Of a stretch of DNA of 18,749 bases, positions 8,947 through 18,749 are shown piece by piece. The position numbers and the translations under genes were made by a program. The stretch comes from Rhizopus sp. PT2906 (Eukaryota; Mucoromycota; Mucoromycetes; Mucorales; Rhizopodaceae): NCBI GenBank assembly GCA_025529335.1, contig JAMYHX010000661.1, forward strand, positions 1-18,749. The letters are read 5' to 3'. Position 1 is the stretch's first letter, and the number at the start of each line of letters is the position of its first letter. Below the pieces are notes generated by a model, which was not told the DNA's origin, searched no databases, and saw nothing but the letters and a program-made list of their open reading frames with translations.

Positions 8947-9300
8947 AGTTATAAAAAGAATAGAGTAAAATGTAATCAAAATGTTTGGCGGTGCTTTTAT
9001 TGTTGACATATTGTGTCACCCTTTCTGATTAATCTGACTAACAGAAAATAGTTTTTCCGGATTGCTTATCTTTACAAATTCATTACAATATTCCATCAAG
9101 CATATTATGCTATCATCCTACCCTAAGGTAATATGAATTTATACAATGACGTCAACTCAATCTATTGCTTACAAAACGAAAAGAATGACTTTTTGAAAGG
9201 ATATTTCATGTCTAAAGTAAATTTTTTTATTGATAATAGTAATAGCAGTAGTAGTATACAAAAAGTGTAATAAAAAATAAAGAAATTATTAATATACATT
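8947..9300. other. intergenic: thioesterase promoter and MET5 3' region
   Basis: No gene is seen. The left part is the 5' flank of the thioesterase gene and contains a TGACGTCA element (listed separately). The right 60-70 nt are AT-rich, with poly-A-type signals in the minus orientation just past the MET5 stop. Confidence 0.4.
9147..9154. promoter_or_regulatory. CRE/ATF-type TGACGTCA palindrome
   Basis: A perfect 8-bp TGACGTCA palindrome lies about 200 nt upstream of the thioesterase start codon at 8946. This is the consensus site for CREB/ATF-type bZIP factors (Atf1 and Sko1 in yeasts). Its use here is inference from position. Confidence 0.35.
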
Positions 9301-12300
9301 TTAAAGTTCATGGAAGTCAGTTCCAGTTATTGTCTTCTTTACGTATCCAGCACGAATGACAAAATCACCAAAAGGTTCATCAGGTAATCGTTCAGTGGCA
9401 TATCGCTTAATAATTGGATTGATCTCTTTCAAAATTTCTTCCTCACGTAAACTTTCTTTGTACAACTTGTTCAATCGTTCACCCTTATGGCCACCACCCA
9501 AATAGACATTATACGTATTAGGAGCTTTGCCCACAAACGCAATTTCACCCAAGTAAGGACGAGCACAACCGTTGGGGCAACCAGTCATACGGATAGTGAT
9601 CGCATCATCACGGAGACCAGCAGCTTCAATTGCCTTTTCGAGGTGACCAACCAAAGTAGGCAAGTAACGTTCAGATTCAGCCATGGCGAGACCACAAGTA
9701 GGTAAAGCAACACAGGCCATAGCATTCTTACGAAGACCAGTGAATGAGAGATTGTCCATCTTGTACTTGGCCAACAGAGCCTTGGTCTTTTCCAAATCAG
9801 CCTCAGGTACATTGGCAATGATCAAGTGTTGGTTAGGTGTCAAGCGGAATTCACCCTTGTGCCATTGAGCTAACTCACGAAGACCACTCTTGGGTTGGAA
9901 GTCGGGCCAGTCCTTGACTTTACCATTCTCGATAAACATACAGAAATGCCATTTGTCGCCCACGCCTTTGGTCCAGCCATATCGATCTGCGTTGTCCTTG
10001 AATTCGAATGGCGCGGGATCTTGGAACTTGGCACCCATACGAGTTTCGATCTCGTTCTTGATAAAGTCGATACCATACGTGTCAATGGTGTACTTGAAAC
10101 GAGCATGCTTACGGTTGGTACGGTCACCATAGTCACGTTGAGTTGTCATGACAGCCTCACCACACTTGACAGCTAGTTCAGCAGGAATATAACCAACCAA
10201 GGTAGCAGGACGAGGATACGTCTTTTTGTTGCCATGAGTCATACCCATACCACCACCAATAGTAACATTGTAACCAATCACCTTTTTGTTGTCGTCAACA
10301 ATAGCAATGTAACCCAAGTCGTGAGCGTAGATATCCACATCATTATTGGGAGGAACAGCAATGACAATCTTGAATTTACGAGGCAAGTAGGTAGGACCGT
10401 AGATAGGTTCAAAGTCTTGAACAGCATTACCAGCCACTTGTTCATCAGCTAACCAAATTTCGTGATAGGCCGTCGTCTTGGGTGCTAAATGTTCCATGAG
10501 TTCTTGACCGAATGCTTGCACCTGTTCGTGAACTTCAGGAATCTCAGTGATGGGTGAGATCATGATGTTACGATTAACATCACCACAGGCGGCCAGAGTA
10601 CTGAGAAGGGCATGGTTGATACTACGGATGGTCGAACGCAGGTTTCTCTTGAGGATACCGTGAAGCTGGAAGGCCTGACGTGTGGTCAACTTAATGGCAC
10701 CGTTAGCATACTTGTCAGCCAAGTCATCCATGACAAGCCATTGAGCAGGCGTGGACACACCACCAGGCATACGTACACGGATCATAAAGCTGTAAGCCTT
10801 TTCAAGACCCATTTTCTTGCGTTCTTCTCTCACATCACGATCATCTTGACCATAGGATCCATGGAACTTGAGCAATTTACCGTTGATCTCACTGATGGCG
10901 CCCGTTGATTCGTCCAAGAGATCTTGAGCAATCGTACCACGCAAGTAATTGGAATTAATCTTCATTTGGTCGTCTGTCAACTTGGGTTCATCATCTTCAG
11001 CACCTACATCCTTGACACCCAACGATTTCCAGAACTCAGGCTGCCAGGCAGCAAGACCCGTTTCGTATCCATCAGCATCTTGATCATCACCGAGACCCAA
11101 GTCGACAAGACGAGTAGCTCCCAAAGCTTCGAGTTTAGCATCCAAGAGCTTACCAGGTCGGTTATAAAAGATGGCGTCTTCTTCACGAGGCCAGTAGTGA
11201 CTGTCACCCATACCAAAGACAGCATAATTCAGTTCAGAAAAGTTGATATCGCCAAGGATCAAGCCGTTAAGAGCTTTCCAGAATTCACGCGAGTTTGAAG
11301 GGAATTCACCTTGACCGGCAGTAGAGACAACAAAGACCACGTTGGTTTCTCCGGACAGTTCTTGAATATCTGGATAGTCATCCATAGCCATCAACTTCAC
11401 TTTAAGACCTCTTGATTTGGCACGAGTAGCCAGTTTCTTGGCGACACCTTCGGCGTTACCATTGTCAGAACCAAACAAGACAGTCAAGGGAGGACCATTG
11501 GCACCGCTCAGGCCAGAGAGTAACTTGGCATAGTCTTCACGAGCCTTGCGTTTCAATTCATCATGTCTCTTTTCTACATCCTAAACAAAAATAAATATAT
11601 TGCTTTTCATAAAACTGTGTATATATCTATTTACCTTTTCTAAAGAGCTTACAAGGACTTCTGACATATCAGGATGTTGAGCGACAATTTGTGAAAAGTG
11701 GTTTTCGCGTTCCAAGAACTTTTCGAGGTCCTTTTTGATACGTTGAGAGTCAAGAGAGAAGGGTTCCTTGCCTTGAGCTTCCAAAGCAGGGTTCCATCGG
11801 TAGAGTGGCCATGATCCATTGTCAACAGAGACCTTAGTTTCCTTGAGAGTGTACAGAGGGTCATTGACAGCGTCTGCTTGTTGGGGAAGGTAGGCCAAGA
11901 CGATGGAGGGACCTTGATAGGCATCAGCTTCCATGAGAGCGTGAAGGACACCAGTGTAAGATGAGTAGATGGCGACTGAGGCAACATAAACATTACCAAA
12001 GTTCATGGCATAGAGACCGATATCTTTCTTACGTTGATCACGAGCAACTGAAGAGGAGTAGGGCAAAGTATCAATGATCAACATGTTGACGTTCTCGCCT
12101 TGAGCAATAACATGGTGCACACCTGATTGACCGAGATCGTAAGCCCAAGAGTCAGAGCCAATCAGCCAGTTAGACTTGGGATACAACAAGTCCTTGTTCA
12201 ACAAGATGTATTCATCTGTGGCAGAAGCAACGACAGCATCAGCAGCCTTTTGAATGGCCTTGACATCATAGGTGGTAGACTTGACAGTCAGAAGCCATTG

Positions 12301-14127
12301 AGAGAGTGTCTTGACATCGCCCTTGACCTTGTTCTCCTTGATACGTCGTTCAACCGTGTCAATGAAACGAGCGCGTTCCTGAATCTTGCTGAGGATCTTA
12401 CCATATCCAAACTCGGGGGCAGCTGATTCAGGGTGTTGAGCATCAGGAGACCAGACGGAGGCACTATGGACAGCATTGGCAATGTCCAAACGGTTTTGGA
12501 ACACTTGATCGAGCATCTTGACATAGGGTGTTTCCAAGGAAGGCGCACCTACAGCGACAGGAGCCTCAGCAGTTGAAGAGGTAGCATCAACCGACAATTG
12601 TGACCAGTCTTGAGGGACAGCAACAATCTTGGCACCAGACAGAGTAGTAGAGAGGTTACTAAAGTCGCCTTGGAACGAGACCACCTTGACCTTGGATGTG
12701 CTGATGGCATATTTAGCAGCATCTGACAGATGCTCAAGATCGCCAGCAACAGCCACAACACCTGAGGGAGCAAGAGCATGAAGAGCACTAGGGACAGAGA
12801 CAGTACTTGCACCTTCAAGGACGATAGCAGCCTTGGCTTGAGAGATCAAGGAAGGCAAGAAAGGACCAGGAATAGAAGAGACACGGACATGGGAGACGCC
12901 ATCGACTGTGTAGACCTGAGCATGCTTACCACTAGAAACAGCGCGTTGGGCGTACTGAAGAGCAGCTTCTTCTTGGCCGACAACTACAAACTGTTCTGTT
13001 TCCTCTGGCACGACATGCAAGAAATCTGTAACAGCGGGTAGACTAGCTACTACAAACTTGCGTTCAATGTCAGAGGCGAGTGCTTGGAATACAGCTTGTA
13101 CATGAGCAGGAGAGAAGTCAAGATCACGCACACCGTATTGACCACTGACGATGTCGACCTGGTTGTTCTCAGCAGTCTGATAGGCAGCAACAACATCCAA
13201 AAACAGAGGACTCCAGCTTGAAGCAACATCTTGACAGGGTTCAAGGACAGCTAAACGCTTGACAGAGGCAGGTAGGTAACTGAAGAGATTCTTATCAGAC
13301 CAAGGACGGTAGAGTCTGACTTTGAGTACACCTATTTTAGCGTCCTTGTCCTGAACACGTAAGGCATCCACTGTCTTCTCAACCACGGTAGCACCAGCTC
13401 CCATGGCAACCACGACCCGATCTGCATCAGGATGTCCACTGTACTCAAAGGGTGAATAATGACGACCGGTGAGTGCAGCAAAGTGAACCATAGCTTCCTG
13501 TACAGCAGCATAGATATCAACTGGGGTTTCAGCTTGCTTCTGCTTATATTGGAGATAAGCCGTAGCAGGCTGCGATTGAGGCTGATACTGCTGATATGCT
13601 TCGATATCTTGAGAATTGATGAGCTCCGAGATGATTGAAGGAGTCACGACCTGAACAGTAGCATATTCAGAAGCGATACGCTTTGAGTCAAAGAAGTGCA
13701 GGACAGGTGAATGAGTCTTGATAGCAACGACATGCGCGATGATAGCCAGATCATACGCTTCTTGAACAGTCGATGATGACAACAGAGTCAAACCACTTTG
13801 ACGAACAGCCATCACATTTGAGAAATCAGCAAAGGAAGCATGTGTGTTTTCAGCCGAGACGTGAATGACAGTTGATGCATTTGCTTGAGCCAATTGATAT
13901 AATTGGGGTATAGTAGAGATCAAAGTATGTGAGGATACAAGGGCAGACGTATGCAGGGATGAGTCAATGATCAATTCATTTTGCCTATAGATTGACAACT
14001 TGGGTTTATTCTTCCAGATGGTTTCATTATCACTTGTTTTGATTGATCTGTAGGTATAGATTTGTTCACTAAATGCTTCAGATGCTACAATAGAAGCAGA
14101 TTCACCGTTCAAGAATTGGTGACTCAT
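9301..14127 (-). CDS. MET5: sulfite reductase (NADPH) hemoprotein beta subunit, MET5/ECM17 type
   Basis: Two exons (14127-11635 and 11580-9301), joined across a 54-nt intron, encode 1590 residues. It catalyses six-electron reduction of sulfite to sulfide in sulfate assimilation, with MET10 supplying electrons from NADPH. Domains run in the order known for fungal Met5. First is a long N-terminal region resembling pyruvate:ferredoxin oxidoreductase, with a Rossmann-like core from about 235 (RVVVAMGAGATVVEKT) and a degenerate thiamine-diphosphate-like segment at about 656-690. A flavodoxin-like FMN domain follows at about 863-1015 (VLFGSDNGNAEG). The siroheme/4Fe-4S hemoprotein runs from about 1040 to the end. 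The cluster ligands are C1454, C1460, C1499 and C1503, in C-x5-C and C-x3-C (TGCPNGCARP), with the same spacing as E. coli CysI. TTRQAF carries the substrate-binding Arg. It is slightly longer than yeast Met5 (about 1440). The start at 14127 is chosen over an upstream in-frame ATG at 14265, which would add 46 hydrophobic/Phe-rich residues typical of UTR. Confidence 0.95.
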
Positions 14128-14328
14128 ATTAATATAATAAAGAAAAAGAAGATGAGAAGGGTTGATGAAATATAAGAAGAAAAAAAAAAGAGATGTCAGA
14201 TATCTTTTTGATATAAACTTTTGCTTGTAAAGAAACAACCTTGCGAACATTGCGTCTTTAAGCACACAATTTTCTTTATTTTTTATTGGCTCGAGATATA
14301 ATATTATAATGTCCGATATGACTTTTGA
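14128..14328 (-). promoter_or_regulatory. MET5 promoter region with CCAAT box
   Basis: This is the only space between the MET5 start codon and the stop of the upstream kinase gene. On the minus strand an AGCCAATAAAA sequence (CCAAT at 14289-14285) lies about 160 nt before the ATG, a usual distance for a Hap-complex CCAAT box. A pyrimidine-rich tract precedes the start codon. I saw no CACGTG Cbf1/Met4 site, which might have been expected for a sulfur gene in yeasts. Confidence 0.35.
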
Positions 14329-16789
14329 CTAATAGAAATCATTGGTTGAATGAGTACTTGTGGTTAAATAACTGATACGATTTTGTTTTTCATCAAAGGA
14401 GACTCTTCTATGAGCCATATAGCCACCATTTCTTAAGTCCAATAAATCCAATAAGGTGTGATATAGGAATTTGAATGCCCATATATTACCTCTAATCCTA
14501 CGTATATCAACTACATATAAGCCAGGTAAATTTTCAATCTTGGATAATTCAACCGTAAATTGAACTTGTTCTCCACTATCAATGCTTTGTTCTCCATACA
14601 TTGTTTCTCCTTTATGTCTATTATTATTAATGTTGTCTTTGTTATGCAGATTATGATGAAAGAATAATTTTAATGATGTCCTCTTCTGTTGTTGTTGTTG
14701 TTGTTGTTGTTGCTGTAGTTGTAATTGTTGTTGTTGCTGTTGGCGTGAAGGTCGAATACATTTAATCTTAAAGTCATGTACTCTTTTCATAGAAATACCC
14801 ATAAATGTAAGCGCTTCCTTGATTGTGAATAACACTTCATTAGGTGCTTTGGACGTAAGCGCATCTTGATCTACAGCCCCTCGATGTATTCGGAGCTTAG
14901 AGTCATTAAAGTCAGCCGCATAGGAACCCAGTGGTTTACCAATGGGCATCGCACGGATAGGGTTGATCGTACTCAATGGTCTTTCGGGTAAGCCTAGTCG
15001 TTCGATGGCTGATTTCGTACCTGCAAATCAATGTTATTCTTTTTTTGGAATCATACCTATTTATAAATTACTTACTTGATGTATTCTTTCGTTTGAACCA
15101 GTCCTTCAATTTCTGTCCTTTTGATTTCTTTTGAATCGTGGTCTGTTCAGAGACAGAGGGTAAAATATCAAATGCTTGGGGTTTAGGTTGTATGTCACTT
15201 ATAGTCCTTGGACGAGTTTGGACACTTTGAGATCGTGTTGGTATGTTATTAAATTGTGGTATCTTGACCGAGACATGTCTAGAAATGGCTGAAAAGAATT
15301 TTGATTGAAATAAGGTTGTCTTTTGCTGTTCTTCTGGTGTCGATGGGTGATTCTCTTCTTCCTCTTCCTCTTCCTCTTCCTCTTCTTTTTCTTCCACAAT
15401 CAGCGAAGGGATATCATCGGTATTGGTAACACAAATGGCCCCATGCTCTTGCACATCCTGTTCCCGAGATTCCGATATGTTTGTCTGTGTGTTGGGTGAT
15501 ACGGAAAGAGTGAACCGAGTGTCCGAAGCCATTTGCTCGAGTTCTTCCATCGATTTATGTAACAGATCATGATAATCTTGAAGCCAAGGATGATCCAAGA
15601 TGTCGTTCATTTGGCAACGCTTTCTTGGATCAGGCACCAACATACGACGAAGTAAGTCTTTTGCATCTTCACTCATGGAAGTGGGTAGTTCAAGTGGAGT
15701 ACTAATTATATACTTGTACAACAAGTGAATATTTGCACCTTGAGGATTGTTAGGATCATCATCAAAGGGCAAATAACCACAGAGCATAGCAAACAAGATG
15801 ACACCGCATGACCAAATGTCGACTGCAGTGCCAACATAGTGGTTATTATCATCATCGTTTATGACAAGTTCTGGGGCTGCATAACAAGGAGAACCACATG
15901 AAGTAGCCATAAGATCTTGATGTTCAATTTGAAAGCGATTGGCAAAACCAAAGTCTGTGATAAGTATATTTCTATCTTTGCTTAGCAACAAATTTTCCTA
16001 GTAACCTTTTTTAATATGCATATCAACACACAGCCTTTTCTCCCCCCCTTCCTCTCTCATTATTCACTTTACATTACCAGTTTAAGATCTCTGTGAACAA
16101 TATGCTTTTGATGCATATAATGAACTCCACTGATCAACTGTGCGAATAGTCTTTTAGCTTCATTTTCTTGTAAATAATGATGCTTTAATATGTAATCAAA
16201 CAATTCACCACCTAGCATCTATAAGTAAAGCATTATTATTTTCTTTGTTTTTATGTTTACCAAATGCACGTTGTAAGACAATGCCAATATAGTTTTTTAT
16301 CTCCAATACTTCATACAGGCTTACAATAAAAGGATGATGTACGGTCTATTGCTATATGTTAATAACCTTTCTTTTGATCTGTTTCATCTCCAACCTTTAG
16401 CACAGATATTTCTCTTTCAAGCTTAGTCTCTAATGATGCGTGTTGAATATGTTCTTTTCTCATCAATTTAATAGCTACCTAAATAGTATAGTGAGCATAA
16501 TGTAAATAATAAAAAGTGTACTTACATCTTGTTGTGTCTCAATATGAACTCCGGCTTTCACCTTTGCAAATTCTCCTTCTCCTAATGTTTGTAATAGTAG
16601 ATATGGACCAAAATAAGAAGGGTTGTTCTTTTGTTTAGGCTCATATCCATATCGTTTATAGATCGCTTGATACCATGACTCATCTTTGTTTTCTGTATGT
16701 TTCTTCTTTAGTTGTTGTCCAAATTCACCAGGTACAGCCAACACAGAATGAGCTCTCTGATGTGGCCCTACTTTTAGTTCATCTATCAT
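14329..16789 (-). CDS. Ser/Thr protein kinase, Kin4/Ppk1-like, with KA1-like C-terminus
   Basis: Six exons (16789-16526, 16478-16395, 16345-16261, 16211-16078, 15997-15076, 15020-14329) encode 726 residues; introns are 47, 49, 49, 80 and 55 nt. The spliced frame restores every core kinase motif: Gly loop GEGEFAKVKAG (70-80), VAIK Lys92, HRDLKLEN (D186), DFG (D204), and an activation loop ATSCGSPCYAAPE with Thr221, the position phosphorylated in AMPK-related kinases. FGPYLLLQTLGEGEF and CYAAPELV resemble Kin4/Frk1 of budding yeast and Ppk1 of fission yeast (septation/spindle-position and stress roles), but an orthology claim needs phylogeny. A long linker carries a Glu run (about 405-420). The C-terminal ~170 residues include NEVLFTIKEALTFMGI and an LPGLYVVDIRRIRGNIW segment, matching a KA1 lipid-binding/regulatory fold, interrupted by a poly-Gln loop. 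Intron 2 has a weak donor (GTTGGA). The acceptor of intron 3 is the second of two close AGs; the first creates a stop. Confidence 0.88.
14687..14743 (-). repeat. CAA/CAG trinucleotide repeat encoding poly-Gln in the kinase
   Basis: On the minus strand this is a run of CAA codons with a few CAG and CTA interruptions, encoding about 20 residues, nearly all Gln, at roughly 589-609 of the kinase. It sits inside the KA1-like region, as an insertion between its N- and C-terminal halves. The pure (TTG)n core on the plus strand is 14687-14712, making it a likely length-variable microsatellite. Confidence 0.85.
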
Positions 16790-16970
16790 TTTATTATCAC
16801 TTTAAGAGAAAGAAGTAAAGAAAAAAGAAAGAAAAAGAAAAAAAAGACGTGCAATATAAAAACGTGATAATGTAACACGAGAAAGGTTCTTTTTTGACAC
16901 ACTTTTATATTTTTTTTTCGTATGATTTCAGTAATCAATAATCAAAAAGAAAGAAAGAAAGGGGGGAAAC
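16790..16970. other. kinase promoter/5' UTR with purine-pyrimidine tract
   Basis: This 181-nt gap separates the kinase start codon from the stop of the BuGZ-like gene upstream. The part next to the kinase (16802-16846) is almost pure purine on the plus strand, that is, a pyrimidine tract on the transcribed strand, a common fungal core-promoter or 5' UTR feature. A second AAGAAAGAAAGAAAGG tract lies at about 16947-16962. No further gene is seen. Confidence 0.4.
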
Positions 16971-18297
16971 TTATTTCACTCTATACTTATCTAATAGCGC
17001 CCTTTGTTCCTCCTATTTGTTGTTGTTATTAGTTTATGTGTCAATAAGCTTGTTATTTAATTTACCGCTGAATAGTCTTGATTATTAAATATCAATACCA
17101 CCTTGGTTGCCTTCTTCTTTGTGGTAGTGAGTCCTGTAGTTGAATCAGTAGTCGTATTTTGTGTTTCCTTTCCTGATGGTGGAGATGTTTCTACTGTTGT
17201 TGTTGTTGTTGTTGTTGTTGTTGCTGTTGTTGTTGATGGCACCGCTGCTGCTTGTGGTTGTGGTGGTGGCGATGATGAGGTCGGTGTGGCTGTAGAGGTG
17301 GTATTCGCTTGAGTCGCATCAGATAAAGCTGATGTATTCGGAACAGGTGGAGCCATGCCTGTTGGTGGCATGGGTGGAGCACCAGGTACGGGCATAGTTC
17401 CGTAAGCTGGATATTCTGTTGTAGGATACGGTCTATGGCTGGATTTTTAATACATGTTATACATGATATGATCACTTTTCTCTTAACTCACGCTTGTGGA
17501 TAACCATATGGGTAGCCTCCGGGTGCACCATAATAGTTGGCATAATATTGACTATAGTAATCACCATAAGGTTGACCATAATAGTACTGTGGAGGTGCTG
17601 CTGCAACTGTAGCTGTAGCTGGTTTAGCTGGAGCCGCCGTAATGGTTGCTGACGTTGGTGCAGCTGAAGTAGTGGTGTTGGAAGTTGTTGTTGTTGTCAA
17701 ATTAGGATTAGCAGTCGCCTTATGAGCAGCCATTTGTGCTTGAATCTCTTCTAATGTCAGTTCACTATACTGACCTGACCCACCTGTTGACGTCTTTGCC
17801 TTTTTACTGTTATTTAAGCCAGCTACCTTGAGCTCATGTGCAACGAGGTCTTCTTCAGGAATACCTTCCATACCAAATATTTCAATATCTAAATTATCTC
17901 TTCCTGGAAGTGCATTAGGAACTCTATAAGGGATGTATTAGTTTTGTTGATGTAGAGTTGTTTGTTTAATTGATACTTTACTTATAAATCTCGATTTTAT
18001 GAACTTGCTGTGCATGCACTACCATGCCACCCGCAGTAGCTACAAGGAATGAATAACTGTTTGCTATATATTATACATATATATATATATATATTATACA
18101 TACTCAATTTTTTGCTGCATACTTCACATTTAAAGTGTTTTGCCTAATCTAATTGTTTAACCTAGATCATACAAAAGAAATATATATAGCCCATGCTTTA
18201 CTCTTTGATGTGTTACTAGCACTTTGTCGTCTTCAAAGTCTTTTTCGCAATACCAACACCAAGGTCTGATTTGCTTTGTCTTTCTCTTTTTGCCCAT
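16971..18297 (-). CDS. ZNF207/BuGZ-type zinc-finger protein with GLEBS-like tail
   Basis: Six exons (18297-18202, 18143-18104, 18039-17982, 17923-17492, 17438-17066, 17012-16971) encode 346 residues. The N-terminus MGKKRKTKQIRPWCWYC and two C2H2 fingers (C14, C17, H30, H35; C38, C41, H54, H59), followed by VPNALPGRDNLDIEIFGMEG, closely match the conserved start of animal ZNF207/BuGZ and plant SUF4. The middle is low-complexity: Ala/Thr-rich, a Tyr/Gly/Pro-rich stretch (QYYYGQPYGDYYSQYY), Pro-rich and poly-Thr, a composition known in BuGZ to drive condensation. The last intron (17065-17013) joins VVLIFNNQDYSA to EEQRALLDKYRVK, recreating a GLEBS-like motif with the paired Glu (334-335) that in animals binds Bub3 and links BuGZ to kinetochores and splicing. 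Without that intron the frame stops four codons earlier and the motif is lost. Intron 4 has two in-frame acceptors (17439 or 17433), so the length is 346 or 344. Confidence 0.88.
17194..17235 (-). repeat. ACA trinucleotide repeat encoding poly-Thr in the BuGZ-like protein
   Basis: The plus strand shows (GTT)n with one GCT interruption. In the gene's frame it reads as ACA/ACC/ACT, mostly Thr. It is the same repeat unit as the poly-Gln tract in the neighbouring kinase but is read in another phase. It is probably length-variable. Confidence 0.8.
18077..18094. repeat. (AT)n microsatellite in BuGZ intron 2
   Basis: A run of nine AT dinucleotides lies inside intron 2 (18103-18040) of the BuGZ-like gene, flanked by further TATA-rich sequence. 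It makes this intron slightly longer (64 nt) than its neighbours. Confidence 0.8.
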
Positions 18298-18490
18298 GTT
18301 TCTTTTTCAAAAACAACCAGAAAAAAATAGAAAAAAAAGAAAACGCGTGTTCTTACTCTTTCACTCTTTCCCTAACACCCACTTTCATTCACTCATCAAA
18401 AAAAAACGTGACTTTGAATTATACATTAGTTCCACTGTCAACTGGACGATTTCTGCTTTTTTGAGGGTATTAAAATGAATAAGCTCGCTA
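18298..18490. other. BuGZ promoter / 3' flank of the last gene
   Basis: This 193-nt gap separates two genes on the same strand. It is A-rich next to the BuGZ start (18309-18343) and carries a pyrimidine-rich plus-strand tract at 18351-18398. Short plus-strand frames here overlap the 5' end of the BuGZ gene and are low complexity, so I do not call a gene. Confidence 0.35.
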
Positions 18491-18749
18491 TCACCTCCAA
18501 TTAGACGATTCTTTTGGGCGAGATGGAAGATTTGATATACAACTGTCGTCTTCTAGGGAGGAGAGCCTGGAGAAGATTTCATCTTGAAAGCTTTCAAGCA
18601 CAGTAGCGCGGTGTTCCTATTGAAGATATACATTTAAATTAGTCTTTTTTCTTTCTTGATATACACTCTTTCCGGAAAGTAAATTCGCCTGTGATCGAAA
18701 ATAAATACGCTCATGGTGAGAACAAAATTCATGTTGTATGAAATGTAAA
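18491..18749 (-). CDS. 3' end of an unrecognised gene, truncated by the right edge
   Basis: A minus-strand terminal exon (18616-18491, stop TGA at 18493-18491) encodes 41 residues beginning EHRATVLESFQDEIFSRL. It follows a 48-nt intron (18664-18617) with donor GTATAT, an internal ACTAAT branch-like site and acceptor AATAG. The preceding exon (18665 to the edge, 18749) is open in the matching phase and includes HHERIYFRSQANLLSGKS. The joined tail is 69 residues to the edge, helical and charged, with a Ser/Pro-rich end. I cannot name the family. Part of the left exon (beyond about 18690) might instead be intron, since an ATCACAG acceptor-like site lies there. Splice-signal quality and the open frame support a real gene; the function is unknown. 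Confidence 0.5.

Noticed and set aside
12127..12426. Plus-strand ORFs of 60-124 codons opposite MET5 (also 10612-10908, 10924-11298, 12778-13041)
   Set aside because: They are antisense shadows of a strongly supported coding gene, with no domain content of their own.
14128..14265. 46-residue N-terminal extension of MET5
   Set aside because: The sequence is Phe/Leu/Tyr-rich and AT-driven, lies in the only promoter space available, and the family start is satisfied by the ATG at 14127.
14128..14328. Search for a CACGTG Cbf1/Met4-type site upstream of MET5
   Set aside because: No such site is present in this interval, so sulfur-specific regulation of the yeast type cannot be claimed.
16212..16260. 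Kinase intron 3 ending at the first AG (TATAG, before ATGCTAG)
   Set aside because: That join gives a stop within five codons; the next AG restores the conserved GGELF sequence.
17191..17475. Minus-strand frame with a 14-Gln run opposite the BuGZ reading phase
   Set aside because: I first considered that an alternative acceptor could open this poly-Gln frame. Recounting showed that both acceptors of intron 4 stay in the poly-Thr frame, so it is a shadow.

Overview
This window looks like AT-rich nuclear DNA of a fungus, most likely an early-diverging one such as a Mucoromycota/Mucorales species. That placement is inference from three things: the genes carry many very short GT-AG introns (47-80 nt, 22 placed here), intergenic gaps are short, and the protein set is typically fungal (Zn2Cys6 regulator, MET5-type sulfite reductase, Kin4-like kinase). 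None of it is bacterial, and I see no rRNA, tRNA, CRISPR or intact mobile element.

Layout, left to right. Positions 1-1757 (minus strand) hold the 5' part of a Zn2Cys6 transcription factor that runs off the left edge; its zinc cluster appears only after two small introns are removed. Just upstream, 1828-2078 (minus) is a decayed Tc1/mariner (IS630-type) transposase tail with three in-frame stops. A membrane-anchored GNAT acetyltransferase lies at 2474-3520 (plus). The next 2 kb are gene-poor, with one possible decayed coding relic (4280-4768). A RhoGEF (DH domain) protein with five exons follows at 5603-7571 (plus) and seems to lack a PH domain.

From 7757 to the right edge every gene is on the minus strand and packed tightly: a peroxisomal acyl-CoA thioesterase ending in a PTS1 tripeptide (7757-8946), the large sulfite reductase subunit MET5 (9301-14127), a Kin4/Ppk1-like Ser/Thr kinase with a KA1-like tail (14329-16789), a ZNF207/BuGZ-type zinc-finger protein with a C-terminal GLEBS-like motif (16971-18297), and the last two exons of an unrecognised gene (18491-18749 and beyond).

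The genes do not form one pathway. They cover sulfate assimilation, peroxisomal lipid metabolism, Rho GTPase signalling, kinase signalling, spindle/kinetochore-linked zinc-finger biology and transcription. I found no convincing new multi-gene system. The most useful results are reconstructed gene models: several single-frame ORFs are fragments of spliced genes, and splicing restores diagnostic motifs (Zn2Cys6 cluster, kinase HRD/DFG core, DH domain, GLEBS motif, thioesterase core).
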